The notes beneath the pieces were generated by a model, which did not search any database, was not told the origin of the DNA, and saw only the letters and a program-made list of their open reading frames with translations. A DNA stretch of 64,000 bases, from positions 310,001 through 374,000 of the forward strand of contig NZ_SLWN01000004.1 in NCBI RefSeq assembly GCF_004342025.1. Reading direction: 5' to 3'. A program made the position numbers and the translations under genes. The stretch is from Kribbella steppae (GTDB taxonomy: Bacteria; Actinomycetota; Actinomycetes; Propionibacteriales; Kribbellaceae). Every line of letters starts with the position of its first letter. The stretch's first letter is position 1. Below, piece after piece: positions 25,646-34,631 of the stretch.

Positions 25646-27301
25646 ATGGACGAGCGGTGGGCGATTGCGCCGGAGGAGGGTGGCGGGGCGGTGCTCGTCG
25701 CCCTGCAGCCGGACGGTCAGCCCGCCGGTCCTCTACTGCATGAGCCGGACCTGGCGGCCGCCGTAGGTTCACGTCCGCAGGTGACCCGATGGGTCTGGCG
25801 GTCGACCTCGGAGATCTACCCACGCTTGCTGCAGAGCGGCGTACGCGTGGAGCGCTGCTACGACATCGAGAACAGCGAAGGCCTCCTCCTCGGCCACGAA
25901 GGCCGGCTGGGTGAGCCACGCTCGGCGGCCGCAGCGTGGGCACGGCTGAGCGGCGCGCCGGTGCCACCAGATCCGCCGTTGCGCGCCGTCGTACCAGGTG
26001 AGCAGTCGTCGCTCTTCGAGATTCAGGGGGAGCCGGTCTCCTTCGAAGGCTTGTTGAAGGTGTACGCCGACCAGCTGCGGCGGCATCACCTCACTGAGCA
26101 CCCGGATCGAATGCGGTTGCTGACGGCATCGGAATCGTCCGGGATGCTGATCGCCGCGGAGATGGATCGGGCCGGGTTGCCGTGGAGCGCATCGGCGCAC
26201 CGTGAAGTGTTGGCCGAGTTGCTCGGCGAACGGTTCGGCGGGACTGGGGAGCCGCGACGGTTGACCGAGTTGGCGGACGAGGTGTCGGCCGCCTTTGGTC
26301 GGCGGGTGCGTCCTGACCTGCCGGCCGACGTACTGAAGGCGTTCAAGTCGGCCGGGTACCAACTGAAGTCGACTCGGCGCTGGGAGTTGGAGACGATCGA
26401 CCATCCGGCGGTCGCGCCACTGGTCGAGTACAAGAAGCTCTATCGCATCTACACCGCGAACGGCTGGTCCTGGCTGCATGACTGGGTCCACGACGGCCGC
26501 TTCCGGCCCGGCTTCCTCCCGGGCGGGACAGTCTCCGGCCGCTGGATCACGAACGGCGGTGGCGGTCTGCAGATCCCGAAGGTCATCCGCCGAGCGGTCG
26601 TCGCCGACCCGGGCTGGCGCCTCGTCGTCGCGGACGCCTCCCAACTCGAGCCACGCATCCTCGCCGCGATCTCCCGCGACCAGGCCTTGATGGAGGTAGC
26701 GAGCTCAGCTGGCGATCTCTACAAATCGGTCTCGGACCAGGCGTTCTCCGGTGACCGTGCGATGGCGAAGCTCGCCGTACTCGGCGCCATCTACGGACAG
26801 ACCTCCGGCGACGGCCTCAAGAACCTCGCCATGCTCCGCAAGCGATTCCCGCAAGCAGTCGCGTACGTCGACGATGCCGCCCGCGCCGGCGAAGAAGGCC
26901 GCCTCGTCCGCACCTGGCTGGGCCGCACCTGCCCACCCGCCGGCGCACCCCTGGACGACGCCCTGCTGGAAGGCCCACCAGCCGACGAACCTCAGACTGA
27001 CGCCCGCCACGCCCGAGCCCGTGGCCGCTTCACCCGCAACTTCGTAGTCCAAGGCTCCGCCGCCGACTGGGCCCTCCTCCTCCTGGCCGCCCTCCGCCAA
27101 TCAATTGCAGACATGAAAGCCGAGTTGGTCTTCTTCCAACACGACGAAGTCATCGTCCACTGCCCCGCCCAAGAAGCCGACCAGGTAGCCGCCGCAATCC
27201 AATCCGCCAGCAACCTCGCCGGCACCCTGACCTTCGGCCCCACCCCCACTCACTTCGCCTTCACCACCGCCACCGTCCAAAACTACGCCGACGCGAAGTA
27301 G
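25646..27301 (+). CDS. Bifunctional 3'-5' exonuclease/DNA polymerase (short PolA-like)
   Basis: 551 aa. Family-A polymerase motifs are present: motif A VVADASQLEPRIL, motif B RAMAKLAVLGAIYGQ, motif C FFQHDEVIVHC. The N-terminal third corresponds to a 3'-5' exonuclease-like domain with few recognisable catalytic acids. There is no 5' nuclease domain, so this is the second, actinobacterial PolA paralogue, of unsettled cellular role. ATG 25646 is chosen; a GTG at 25604 is only 3 bp from a perfect AGGAGGT. Confidence 0.88.
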   Translation: MDERWAIAPEEGGGAVLVALQPDGQPAGPLLHEPDLAAAVGSRPQVTRWVWRSTSEIYPRLLQSGVRVERCYDIENSEGLLLGHEGRLGEPRSAAAAWARLSGAPVPPDPPLRAVVPGEQSSLFEIQGEPVSFEGLLKVYADQLRRHHLTEHPDRMRLLTASESSGMLIAAEMDRAGLPWSASAHREVLAELLGERFGGTGEPRRLTELADEVSAAFGRRVRPDLPADVLKAFKSAGYQLKSTRRWELETIDHPAVAPLVEYKKLYRIYTANGWSWLHDWVHDGRFRPGFLPGGTVSGRWITNGGGGLQIPKVIRRAVVADPGWRLVVADASQLEPRILAAISRDQALMEVASSAGDLYKSVSDQAFSGDRAMAKLAVLGAIYGQTSGDGLKNLAMLRKRFPQAVAYVDDAARAGEEGRLVRTWLGRTCPPAGAPLDDALLEGPPADEPQTDARHARARGRFTRNFVVQGSAADWALLLLAALRQSIADMKAELVFFQHDEVIVHCPAQEADQVAAAIQSASNLAGTLTFGPTPTHFAFTTATVQNYADAK

Positions 27302-27313
27302 CTGCCGCGGGTG

Positions 27314-27607
27314 TCAGTCGAGGTCGGCGAAGTCGGTTGCTGCCAACGCATTCAACGCAGTGGCGATCGCGTCTCGGGTGACCTCGGGGACCACCAGGAG
27401 GTTCGGCAGGGCGAAGTAGCCCGAGATGCGGAGCTCGTCTGCGACCTCCTGGCTCAGGCGGGTCGGATCGTAGACCGTCAGGTTCCACCGGCGCGGACCG
27501 CTGCGAACGACGAGGTCGACCAGGTACCCCTTGGCCTCGGTCTCCAGTTCATACCCATCGAGAGACGCCGGGTATTCAACCTCATAATCAGCGGACACCA
27601 CATTCAC
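27314..27607 (-). CDS. Small uncharacterised protein ending the sigma-factor operon
   Basis: 97 aa, from a GTG that overlaps the sigma-factor stop (GTGA). It is acidic, soluble, and has a beta-rich middle (YLVDLVVRSGPRRWNLTVYDPTRL) followed by an alpha-helical end (EVTRDAIATALNALAATDF). I do not recognise it. Its coupling to the ECF sigma factor is the only clue. Confidence 0.7.
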   Translation of the reverse strand: MNVVSADYEVEYPASLDGYELETEAKGYLVDLVVRSGPRRWNLTVYDPTRLSQEVADELRISGYFALPNLLVVPEVTRDAIATALNALAATDFADLD

Positions 27608-28581
27608 CCTGTTTCTTTCGTCGGCAGGTGGGCCGGGAGGCCATAGGCGGGGAAGTCGGTGAGCTGGAAGGCGGTCATTTCGGCGATCAAGCCGCCTTCT
27701 ATTCGGAAGACGTCGAAGCCGAAAGGGTGGTAGACGGTGTCGCCGGGGGTTTGTACGTAGGTGGCGAGGGTGGGTTGGTGGTTGAGGGTGGTGGGGAGGA
27801 AGCGCCAGTGGCCTCGGTAGGCGTTGCCGGTGGGGTCCAGGTTGGCGGCGAGCGAGCGGACGGCGTCGCGGCGGCCTTGGAACCAGAACGGGTACGGCGG
27901 CATCGTGATGCGGATGTCTTCGTGCATGAGGGCGGCCAAGGCGTCGGGGTCGGCTGCGTCCCAGGCGGCCATGTACTTGCGGAGCAACTCTTGCTCGACG
28001 GCGGTTGACGAGGTGGCTGACCACTCCAACCGGTGAGGTGGGAGGTGGTCGCGGAGGACCGGGCGGGCGCGTTGGAGGGCGGAGTTCACAGCTGCAACGG
28101 TCAGCGAGACGGCCTCGGCGGTTTCCCGGGCCGACCAGCCGAGGACGTCGCGGAAGATGAGTACGGCACGTTGGCGGGGCGGCAGGTGCTGGATCGCGAT
28201 CAAGAACGCCAGCTCGATGGTTTCCCGTCGTACGACGACAGCGTCCGGCTCCTCCGAGCGATCCAGGAGTACGTCGGGGAACGGCTGCAGCCAAGGCACA
28301 TCCTCGCGGGGTGGCAAGGCCGTGGCCGGGAAGGACGCAGGCTCGAGCTGATATGGGAGGACTCGTTGCGGACGTCGTACGTCGTCGATGCAAGCGTTGG
28401 TGGCGATGCGATACAGCCAGGCGCGCAGCGAAGAGCGGCCCTCGAACCTCTCCCGAGACTTCCAGGCACGGAGGAACGTCTCCTGGACCATCTCCTCGGC
28501 GTCGTCGTACGAGCCGAGCATCCGGTAGCAGTGCACCAGCAACTCGTGCCGATAGCGCTCAGCCAAGTCCTCGAAGTTCAA
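27604..28581 (-). CDS. ECF sigma factor with C-terminal SnoaL-like domain
   Basis: 325 aa from TTG 28581, chosen because GGAGG lies 7 bp upstream and it overlaps the previous stop (TTGA). Sigma region 2 covers about residues 6-75 (HELLVHCYRMLGSYDDAEEMVQETFLRAW), region 4 about 135-190 (LPPRQRAVLIFRDVLGWSARETAE). A SnoaL/NTF2-like domain follows (about 205-320, LRKYMAAWDAADPDALAALMHEDI), as in the SigX5/ECF41-like groups where this tail modulates activity in place of an anti-sigma factor. Confidence 0.88.
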   Translation of the reverse strand: MNFEDLAERYRHELLVHCYRMLGSYDDAEEMVQETFLRAWKSRERFEGRSSLRAWLYRIATNACIDDVRRPQRVLPYQLEPASFPATALPPREDVPWLQPFPDVLLDRSEEPDAVVVRRETIELAFLIAIQHLPPRQRAVLIFRDVLGWSARETAEAVSLTVAAVNSALQRARPVLRDHLPPHRLEWSATSSTAVEQELLRKYMAAWDAADPDALAALMHEDIRITMPPYPFWFQGRRDAVRSLAANLDPTGNAYRGHWRFLPTTLNHQPTLATYVQTPGDTVYHPFGFDVFRIEGGLIAEMTAFQLTDFPAYGLPAHLPTKETG

Positions 28582-29063
28582 CTCCCGTCCTCCAACTCGA
28601 TCGTGCCGGGCATCGGCGCGTGACCCGCCAACCGCAACCAACTGACCAGCCGCCGCCGGCGCAGATCACGCGTCGACACCACGATGTCGTTGTGGAACCG
28701 ACGCGCCAACTGGACCCGCCGCATCGCCAGACTCAGCTCCCCGGCCCACGGTTCCACCTCGGTGCTGGTCGCATTGATCGCCCGGGTCAGCGCGGACTCC
28801 CGCTGCTCACGCTCGTCCACCGACGCGGTCCGCGCCCGATGGGCAGCGTCCAGCAGCAACAGCGACGACGCCGGATCGAGAATCCCGGCACCCGCCAACT
28901 CCGCAACCAGCGCCGCCCGCCGAGCCAACTCCATCTCCAATGACGCCCGCGCACTCTCGACCCGGTGATGCAGCCGATCCAACCGCCCGGCCGTCCAACT
29001 CGCATACGCCCCGAGCAAAAGCAGCCCGACGGCAACCACGACCAGCACCCACGACAGACTCAC
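28578..29063 (-). CDS. LemA-like single-pass membrane protein
   Basis: 161 aa from GTG 29063. An N-terminal anchor (SLSWVLVVVAVGLLLLGAY) is followed by a long helical region. RLDRLHHRVESARASLEMEL and VQLARRFHNDIV match the LemA pattern (RVENAW-x-QIDVQLKRR and RRYNDAV). LemA function is unclear. Its place between a histidine kinase and an ECF sigma factor, overlapping both by 4 bp, suggests a role in the envelope-sensing chain. Confidence 0.7.
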   Translation of the reverse strand: MSLSWVLVVVAVGLLLLGAYASWTAGRLDRLHHRVESARASLEMELARRAALVAELAGAGILDPASSLLLLDAAHRARTASVDEREQRESALTRAINATSTEVEPWAGELSLAMRRVQLARRFHNDIVVSTRDLRRRRLVSWLRLAGHAPMPGTIELEDGS

Positions 29064-30196
29064 GGCCGCGCGGCAGGGAGCTCGATCTGGAAGGTGCACC
29101 CGCCGGGAACGTTGCTGACAGCAATAGTTCCGTCATGGGACTCGACGATGCCGCGGGCAATGGCGAGGCCCAGACCGGCGCCGCCGTCGGTCGGGGTTCG
29201 GCCCGCGTCACCGCGCCAGCCGACGTCGAAGACCCGTTCCAGATCCTCGGCAGGTATGCCCCCGCAGGCGTCGGTGACCGCGAGACTGACGTCACCGTCC
29301 GCCGAGCGGTCAACGGACAAAGTGACCGTTTCCTCCGGCTTGGTGTGGCGGATCGCGTTGTCGACCAGGTTCGTCACCGCGCGGGTCAGCTCGTCCGGAT
29401 CTCCTTGTACGGCGAGCCGATCGTCATCCGCCGGCGTCGACACGACGAGCCGAACACCCGAGACCCGCGCGTGCTCACCGCTCTCCCCCGCGACATCGTC
29501 CGCCAACTCTCGCAACGACACAGCCGCCCGCCGCCGGGGCGCCGGGGCCGACGACAATCGCGACAGCTCGAACAGGTCGTCCACCAGCCCGGTCATCCGA
29601 TCGACCGTCGCGCGCATCTGCCGCAATGCCACCGGTACGTCGTCGATCACCCCGTCCTCGAGTCCCTCCGACACGGCCCGCAAACCGGCCAGCGGCGTAC
29701 GCAGGTCATGAGACATGAAGGCGACCAACTCGCGCCGGCTGTCCTCCAACGCATGCTCACGTTCGCGCGACGCGGCCAGCCTCATCCGCGTCATCTCCAG
29801 CTCGTCCGTCAACGCCGCCAACTCGGCCGGCACAGTCCCGGTCGACGCAGCAGCAGGAGCGTCGTACGACGTACCAAGCTGACGCAACCGTCGTCCCACA
29901 TCACGTGAGCCGGTGGTGATCCAGTGCCCGATCAGCACCGACAACGCCACCCCGAGCAGGGCCGAGAACGCCAATGTCCACAGCACCACGAGCGAGTCGT
30001 GGGCCGAGATGAACATCGCCCGCACGCTCTGCAGTACGGCGGCCAGCGCGGCGGCCATCGGCACCAGCGCCGCCACGATCATCGCCGTCCGCAACGAACG
30101 ACGCCGGAACTGCCACAGGATCGCGGCCCCGATCGCCGCCACCACAAGAGTCCACAGGGTGGTCAGCGCGAGGATCGTGACGGTGTCGCGGTTCAT
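29060..30196 (-). CDS. Sensor histidine kinase
   Basis: 378 aa. About three membrane helices lie in the first 105 residues with almost no extracytoplasmic loop, so sensing is probably within the membrane. Then come a HAMP-like linker, the phosphoacceptor box (SHDLRTPLAGL, His about 170), N box NLVDNAIRHT and G boxes DACGGIPAED and GAGLGLAIA. Translationally coupled to the response regulator (ATGA) and to the LemA-like gene (GTGA). Confidence 0.93.
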   Translation of the reverse strand: MNRDTVTILALTTLWTLVVAAIGAAILWQFRRRSLRTAMIVAALVPMAAALAAVLQSVRAMFISAHDSLVVLWTLAFSALLGVALSVLIGHWITTGSRDVGRRLRQLGTSYDAPAAASTGTVPAELAALTDELEMTRMRLAASREREHALEDSRRELVAFMSHDLRTPLAGLRAVSEGLEDGVIDDVPVALRQMRATVDRMTGLVDDLFELSRLSSAPAPRRRAAVSLRELADDVAGESGEHARVSGVRLVVSTPADDDRLAVQGDPDELTRAVTNLVDNAIRHTKPEETVTLSVDRSADGDVSLAVTDACGGIPAEDLERVFDVGWRGDAGRTPTDGGAGLGLAIARGIVESHDGTIAVSNVPGGCTFQIELPAARP

Positions 30197-30909
30197 CCCG
30201 ATTCACCCGCGAGGCCGGGTTCACCGACGAAGCGATAGCCGGTCCGCGGGACCGTGAGCACCAGCCGGGGATCGGACGGATCGGCCTCGATCTTCTCCCG
30301 CAGCCGCCGGACGTGGACCGTCACGGTCGAGGAGTCACCGAAGTCCCAGCCCCAGACCCGGCGCAGCAGTTCGGCCTTCGTGTACGCCTTGCCTGGATGC
30401 GACACCAGATACGTCAGCAGATCGAATTCACGGTGCGTCAGCGACAACTCCCGACCGTCCAGGTAAGCGATCCGCGCCGCGGTGTCGATCGTGACCGGAC
30501 CGGCGCTCAGCTTGGTCGGTCTCAGGTCGAGCCCGGCCAGCCGCTCCTCGCGCCGCAGCATCGCCTGCACCCGCAACGTCAGCTCCCGCGGACTGAACGG
30601 CTTGACCACATAGTCGTCGGCCCCGACCTCCAGCCCGACCAGCCGATCCTCCTCCTCGCCGCGCGCCGACAGCATGATCACCGCGGCACCGTCATCGGCC
30701 GCGCGCATCCGCCGCAGCACCTCCAGCCCGGACAGGCCGGGCAGCATCACGTCCAGCACGACGACCGACGGCTTCCACTGCTGCCACACCTCGACCGCCG
30801 CGACCCCGTCGGCGACCACGCGGGCGTCGTACCCGGCCTTGGTCAGGTACGCCGAGACGACGTTGGAAACGGTCGGGTCGTCGTCCACCACGAGCACTCG
30901 AGTAGCCAC
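30193..30909 (-). CDS. OmpR/PhoB-family response regulator
   Basis: 238 aa from GTG 30909. The receiver domain carries VVDDDP and the phosphoacceptor Asp in VVVLDVMLPG; the C-terminal winged helix contains LTHREFDLLTYLVSHPGKAY and VRRLREKIE. It is the first gene of a five-gene chain running to 27314. Confidence 0.94.
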   Translation of the reverse strand: MATRVLVVDDDPTVSNVVSAYLTKAGYDARVVADGVAAVEVWQQWKPSVVVLDVMLPGLSGLEVLRRMRAADDGAAVIMLSARGEEEDRLVGLEVGADDYVVKPFSPRELTLRVQAMLRREERLAGLDLRPTKLSAGPVTIDTAARIAYLDGRELSLTHREFDLLTYLVSHPGKAYTKAELLRRVWGWDFGDSSTVTVHVRRLREKIEADPSDPRLVLTVPRTGYRFVGEPGLAGESG

Positions 30910-31010
30910 GGCTAGAGCGTAGATCGTCCGGGCGGAGATCACAGTGCGTCACGACCCGGTTGTGGATACCAGTTTGACGAGGCGGTGGACGCACACCAAC
31001 ACTGAGCGGC

Positions 31011-31859
31011 GTGACGAAACGCATCGCCCTCGCGACCTCGGCCGCCCACCCCGAGTTGCACGAGCACGACCTCCCACTCGTCGACGCGCTCCGCGCCACC
31101 GGTCTGGACCCGGTCGCCGAGGTGTGGACCGACCCGTCCGTCGACTGGTCGGCGTACGACGCAATCCTGCTGCGCTCGGTGTGGGACTACCACGTCCGGT
31201 ACGACGAGTTCACCGAATGGCTGAGCCAGGTCGACAAGGCCGGCGTACCGGTGTTCAACGACAGCGGCCTGGTGCGCTGGAACGGTGACAAGCAGTATCT
31301 GGTCGAGATCCGCGAGCGCGGAGTGGCGATCGTGCCGTCGCAGATCGCGGCCGGCGCGTGCCTGCGGGAGGTGGTCGCCGGGCTGGACGGCCAGGAGATC
31401 GTCATCAAGCCCACGGTGGGCGCCGCCGCCCTGCACACCGTCCGCGGTGTCGCCGGCTCCGACGAGCTGAGCCGGGCGATGGACGACCTCCCGGACACGG
31501 TCTACCTGGTGCAGCCGTTCCTGTCCGAGATCCTGACCGACGGCGAGTGGTCGCTGATGTTCATCGACGGCGAGTTCACCCACGCCGTCGTCAAGCGCCC
31601 GGCAGCTGGTGACTACCGGGTCCAGGTGATGTTCGGCGGCGAGGCGACCGTGACCGACCCGTCGCCGGCCGTGCTCGAGAGCGCACGTACGGCACTGGCC
31701 GCGGCCGGCTCCCCGCCGCTGTACGCACGCGTCGATGGCGTGGTCGTCAATGGCCGCTTCCTGCTGATGGAGCTGGAACTCATCGAGCCCTACCTCTTCC
31801 TGCCGGAGTTCCCGGAAGCGACGGAGAAACTGGCCGCGGCGGTCGCCAAGCGCGTCTAA
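31011..31859 (+). CDS. ATP-grasp domain protein (RimK/glutathione-synthase-like)
   Basis: 282 aa from GTG 31011. ATP-grasp features are a preATP domain, IVIKPTVGAAALHT (ATP-binding loop region), VYLVQPFL and the Mg-binding end FLLMELELIEPYLF. Such enzymes join a carboxylate to an amine; substrates are unknown here. Stand-alone gene, converging with and overlapping the WhiB-like gene by 4 bp. Confidence 0.8.
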   Translation: MTKRIALATSAAHPELHEHDLPLVDALRATGLDPVAEVWTDPSVDWSAYDAILLRSVWDYHVRYDEFTEWLSQVDKAGVPVFNDSGLVRWNGDKQYLVEIRERGVAIVPSQIAAGACLREVVAGLDGQEIVIKPTVGAAALHTVRGVAGSDELSRAMDDLPDTVYLVQPFLSEILTDGEWSLMFIDGEFTHAVVKRPAAGDYRVQVMFGGEATVTDPSPAVLESARTALAAAGSPPLYARVDGVVVNGRFLLMELELIEPYLFLPEFPEATEKLAAAVAKRV

Positions 31860-32116
31860 CTTGCTGCCGTCTCCGGGTGCCCCCGGCGGCGGCCGTACAG
31901 GAGGGTCTCGCCGGCCGCGGTGCCGGTGAACTTGGTCCGGCGGGCCCACTCGCGGCACTCGGCCAGCACCGGGCACGAGGTCAGACAGAGCTGGCGGGCC
32001 TTGCGCTGCTCCCAGGGCGTCGCCGTCTCGTCGTAGGCAGGTGCCTGACCGATACAGGCGGCCCGGCTCATCCAGCGGTCGGCGGGATCAACGATCACTG
32101 TCAGGGTCGGCCTCAT
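31856..32116 (-). CDS. Divergent WhiB-family Fe-S regulator
   Basis: 86 aa. Four cysteines are arranged as in WhiB proteins (Cys21, Cys44, Cys48, Cys54). The second and third are separated by three residues (CLTSC) instead of the usual two. The usual GIWGG turn is replaced by LLYGRRRG. It retains the basic C-terminal tail. Likely a [4Fe-4S]-binding partner of a sigma factor, but the cluster geometry may differ. Divergent from the PLP-enzyme gene. Confidence 0.82.
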   Translation of the reverse strand: MRPTLTVIVDPADRWMSRAACIGQAPAYDETATPWEQRKARQLCLTSCPVLAECREWARRTKFTGTAAGETLLYGRRRGHPETAAS

Positions 32117-32176
32117 GACAAAACGGTAGGCGCCACCGCGACCGGTCTGGACCGCGTCTCGCCATATGAGAGTTTG

Positions 32177-32196
32177 TTGACTGATTTAATAGACAA
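32177..32196. promoter_or_regulatory. Inverted repeat in the whiB-like/PLP-enzyme divergent promoter
   Basis: TTGACT and AGACAA flank an AT-rich 8-bp core (GATTTAAT), giving a nearly symmetric 20-bp site (5 of 6 pairs). TTGACT may also serve as a -35 box for the downstream PLP enzyme. The cognate regulator is unknown. Confidence 0.3.
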
Positions 32197-32210
32197 ATAG
32201 AGTCGGAACC

Positions 32211-33140
32211 ATGCCGACGCTCGAGGACATCCAGCAGGCCGCCGACCAGCTCCAGGGCCGCATCCACCGCACCCCGATCCTGACCTCGAGCGCTCTCGAC
32301 GAACGCTTCGGTGGCACGCTCCTGCTCAAGGCCGAACTGTTCCAGAAGACCGGCAGTTTCAAGGTCCGCGGACTGCTCACCAAGCTGCTCCGGCTCAGCC
32401 CCGAGGATCGCGACCGCGGTGTCGTCACCGTCTCGGCCGGGAACGCGGCCGGCGCCCTCGCCTGGGCTGCGCGGAATGCCGGCGTTCCGGCCACCGTGGT
32501 GATGGCGACGACCGCCGTACCGGCGAAGATCGACGCGGCCCGCGGGTACGGCGCCACGGTCGAACTCGTCGAGGGTGACCTGATGGCGCAGTACGAGTTG
32601 ATCCGGGACGAGCGGAAGCTGACCGGTGTCCACCCGTTCGACGACGAGGACGTGATCACCGGTCACGGCAGCCTCGGCCTGGAACTGCTCGAAGAACGCC
32701 CGGACATCGACACGGTCCTGGTCCCGATCGGCGGCGGCGGACTCATCTCCGGCGTCGCGCTGGCGGTGAAGCTCGTGAAGCCCGAGATCCGCGTGATCGG
32801 CATCGAGCCGGAGCAGGCCGACGTCGTCAGCCGCAGCCTCGCGGCCGGCGAACCACAGAAGCTGCCGACCGCCCGATCGATCGCCGATGGCCTGGCCGCA
32901 CCGGTCTGCGGCACGCGCAACTTCCCGCTCATCCAGCAGTACGTCGACACCGTCGTCCGCGTGAGTGAAGAGGCGCTCCTGGAAGCGACCCGACTCGTCA
33001 TGTCCCGCACCAAGCTCGCCCTCGAGCCGGCCGCTGCCGCACCCTTCGCGGCGCTGCTCGAAGGCAGCATCCACTTGGAGGGCACGACCGCCTCCGTCGT
33101 CAGCGGCGGCAACCTCGACGTGTCGAAGCTGGTGCTCTAG
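32211..33140 (+). CDS. Threonine dehydratase / serine racemase-like PLP enzyme
   Basis: 309 aa, fold-type-II PLP enzyme. The Schiff-base lysine is Lys51 in KTGSFKVRG; SAGNAAGALAWAAR is the substrate-binding loop (normally SSGNHAQ, here altered), and GGGGLISG binds the PLP phosphate. No ACT regulatory domain, so it is the short catabolic type. The changed Asn-His loop makes the exact substrate uncertain. Confidence 0.82.
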   Translation: MPTLEDIQQAADQLQGRIHRTPILTSSALDERFGGTLLLKAELFQKTGSFKVRGLLTKLLRLSPEDRDRGVVTVSAGNAAGALAWAARNAGVPATVVMATTAVPAKIDAARGYGATVELVEGDLMAQYELIRDERKLTGVHPFDDEDVITGHGSLGLELLEERPDIDTVLVPIGGGGLISGVALAVKLVKPEIRVIGIEPEQADVVSRSLAAGEPQKLPTARSIADGLAAPVCGTRNFPLIQQYVDTVVRVSEEALLEATRLVMSRTKLALEPAAAAPFAALLEGSIHLEGTTASVVSGGNLDVSKLVL

Positions 33141-34588
33141 GCAGGAGCCAGCGCACGTGCGTCGGACTTGACCCCGTCGCTCGGGTCGTCGATCACGTCG
33201 CCTTGGCGGACCGGGTCGTTCTCCGGCAGCAGGATGTCGCGTGACACCACCAGCATCAGCCAGAGCGTCCCGGCCATCCGCAGGATCACCGACAACCAGT
33301 AGATCCGGTCCGGCTGGTCCGGATTCCCGGGCGCCAGGAATTGGGCCAGATGCATCCAGACCAGCATCCAGTAGAAGCATTCGCACGCCTGCCAGATCAG
33401 CCAGTCCCGCAACCGCGGCCGGGCCAGCGCCACCAGCGGCAGCAGCCACAGCACGTACTGCGGTGAGTACACCTTGTTGACCAGCAGGAACGCCGCCACC
33501 ACCAGGAACGCGAGCTGTGCGAACCGAGGCGGCCGCGGCGCCATCAGGCCGAGGATCGCGATCGACAGGCAGAGCCCGGCGAAGATCACGATGTTCAGCT
33601 GGTTCACGTCCGCGACCTCGTGCTTGGCCAGCTTCAGCACGTACCAGATCGAGCCGTAGTCGCTCTCCCGCTGATCGTTGAACGTCCAGAACGACATCCA
33701 CTCGTTCTTCGCCAGCAGGTAGATCGGCGCGTTGACCAGACCCCAGGCGACGATTGTGGCCACAGTCGCCTGGAACCACGGCCACAGCTTCCGGCCCCGG
33801 ATGCACACGATCAGCAGCGGCCCGAGCAGCAGGAACGGGTAGAACTTCGCCGCCGTCCCCAGCCCGAGCAGGATGCCGAACCAGATCGGCCGGCCCCGCG
33901 ACCAGGCGAACATCGCACCGGACGTCAGCGCCACCGCGAACAGGTCCCAGTTGATCGTCGACGTCAGCGCGAGGACCGGCGCGGCGGCGACGTACAGCGC
34001 ATCCAGCGGCTGCCCACGGGCCGCGCCGGGACGTGTCTCCACCCCGCGCGCGGTGGCCACGGTCAGGCCGACGATGAGCAGCGCGCACAGGAACAGCATG
34101 ATCACGTTGACCAGGAAGAAGACGCCCGCGGTGTCGCGCTTCTCCTCGGCGGTCAGATCCTTCTTCGGGTCGCCGGTGATCACCCAGGTGGCCCGGGCCG
34201 CGACCTCCATGAACCCGCCGGTCAGCACCGGGTACTCGAGCACCGGGTAGTTGCCGGTGTCGAGGAACGGCCGGTTGCCCTCGGCGAACCCGCGCTCCTG
34301 GTACAGGAACCCGATGTCGGAGTAGCACAGCGCCTTGAACGGCCGCCAGCTCTGCCGGTCCCAGCCGGCGTCCATACACGGCGCCTTCTGCAGTACGCCG
34401 AGCGCGAAGGTGACCGTGCACACCGCCAGCGCGATCCGCAGCGGCGTCCACCAGGACGAGCTCAGCCGGGCGAACCGGCCCAACGGCCCACCGAGCCCCA
34501 CTGTCAGGCCGGCAACGGACGGGTCGGCCTCCGACGGGGACAGCCGGTCCGGCGCGTCCTGGCTACGTGCTCCGGTCACGGGGGGCAT
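33137..34588 (-). CDS. GT87-like (DUF2029) polyprenyl-phosphate glycosyltransferase
   Basis: About 483 aa with 10 to 12 membrane helices. The first extracytoplasmic loop has GNYPVLEYPVLTGGFME, whose Glu/Asp residues resemble the catalytic region of GT-C glycosyltransferases; TSTINWDLFAVALTS and PQYVLWLLPL also recur in the actinobacterial group that includes Rv0051 and PimE-like proteins. It probably transfers a mannose-type sugar from polyprenyl-phosphate in cell-envelope glycan assembly. Tandem ATGs at 34591/34588. Confidence 0.78.
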   Translation of the reverse strand: MPPVTGARSQDAPDRLSPSEADPSVAGLTVGLGGPLGRFARLSSSWWTPLRIALAVCTVTFALGVLQKAPCMDAGWDRQSWRPFKALCYSDIGFLYQERGFAEGNRPFLDTGNYPVLEYPVLTGGFMEVAARATWVITGDPKKDLTAEEKRDTAGVFFLVNVIMLFLCALLIVGLTVATARGVETRPGAARGQPLDALYVAAAPVLALTSTINWDLFAVALTSGAMFAWSRGRPIWFGILLGLGTAAKFYPFLLLGPLLIVCIRGRKLWPWFQATVATIVAWGLVNAPIYLLAKNEWMSFWTFNDQRESDYGSIWYVLKLAKHEVADVNQLNIVIFAGLCLSIAILGLMAPRPPRFAQLAFLVVAAFLLVNKVYSPQYVLWLLPLVALARPRLRDWLIWQACECFYWMLVWMHLAQFLAPGNPDQPDRIYWLSVILRMAGTLWLMLVVSRDILLPENDPVRQGDVIDDPSDGVKSDARALAPA

Positions 34589-34631
34589 CATCTCCTATCC
34601 GCTCGACCGACGACCAGGGCAGGCTACCGGA

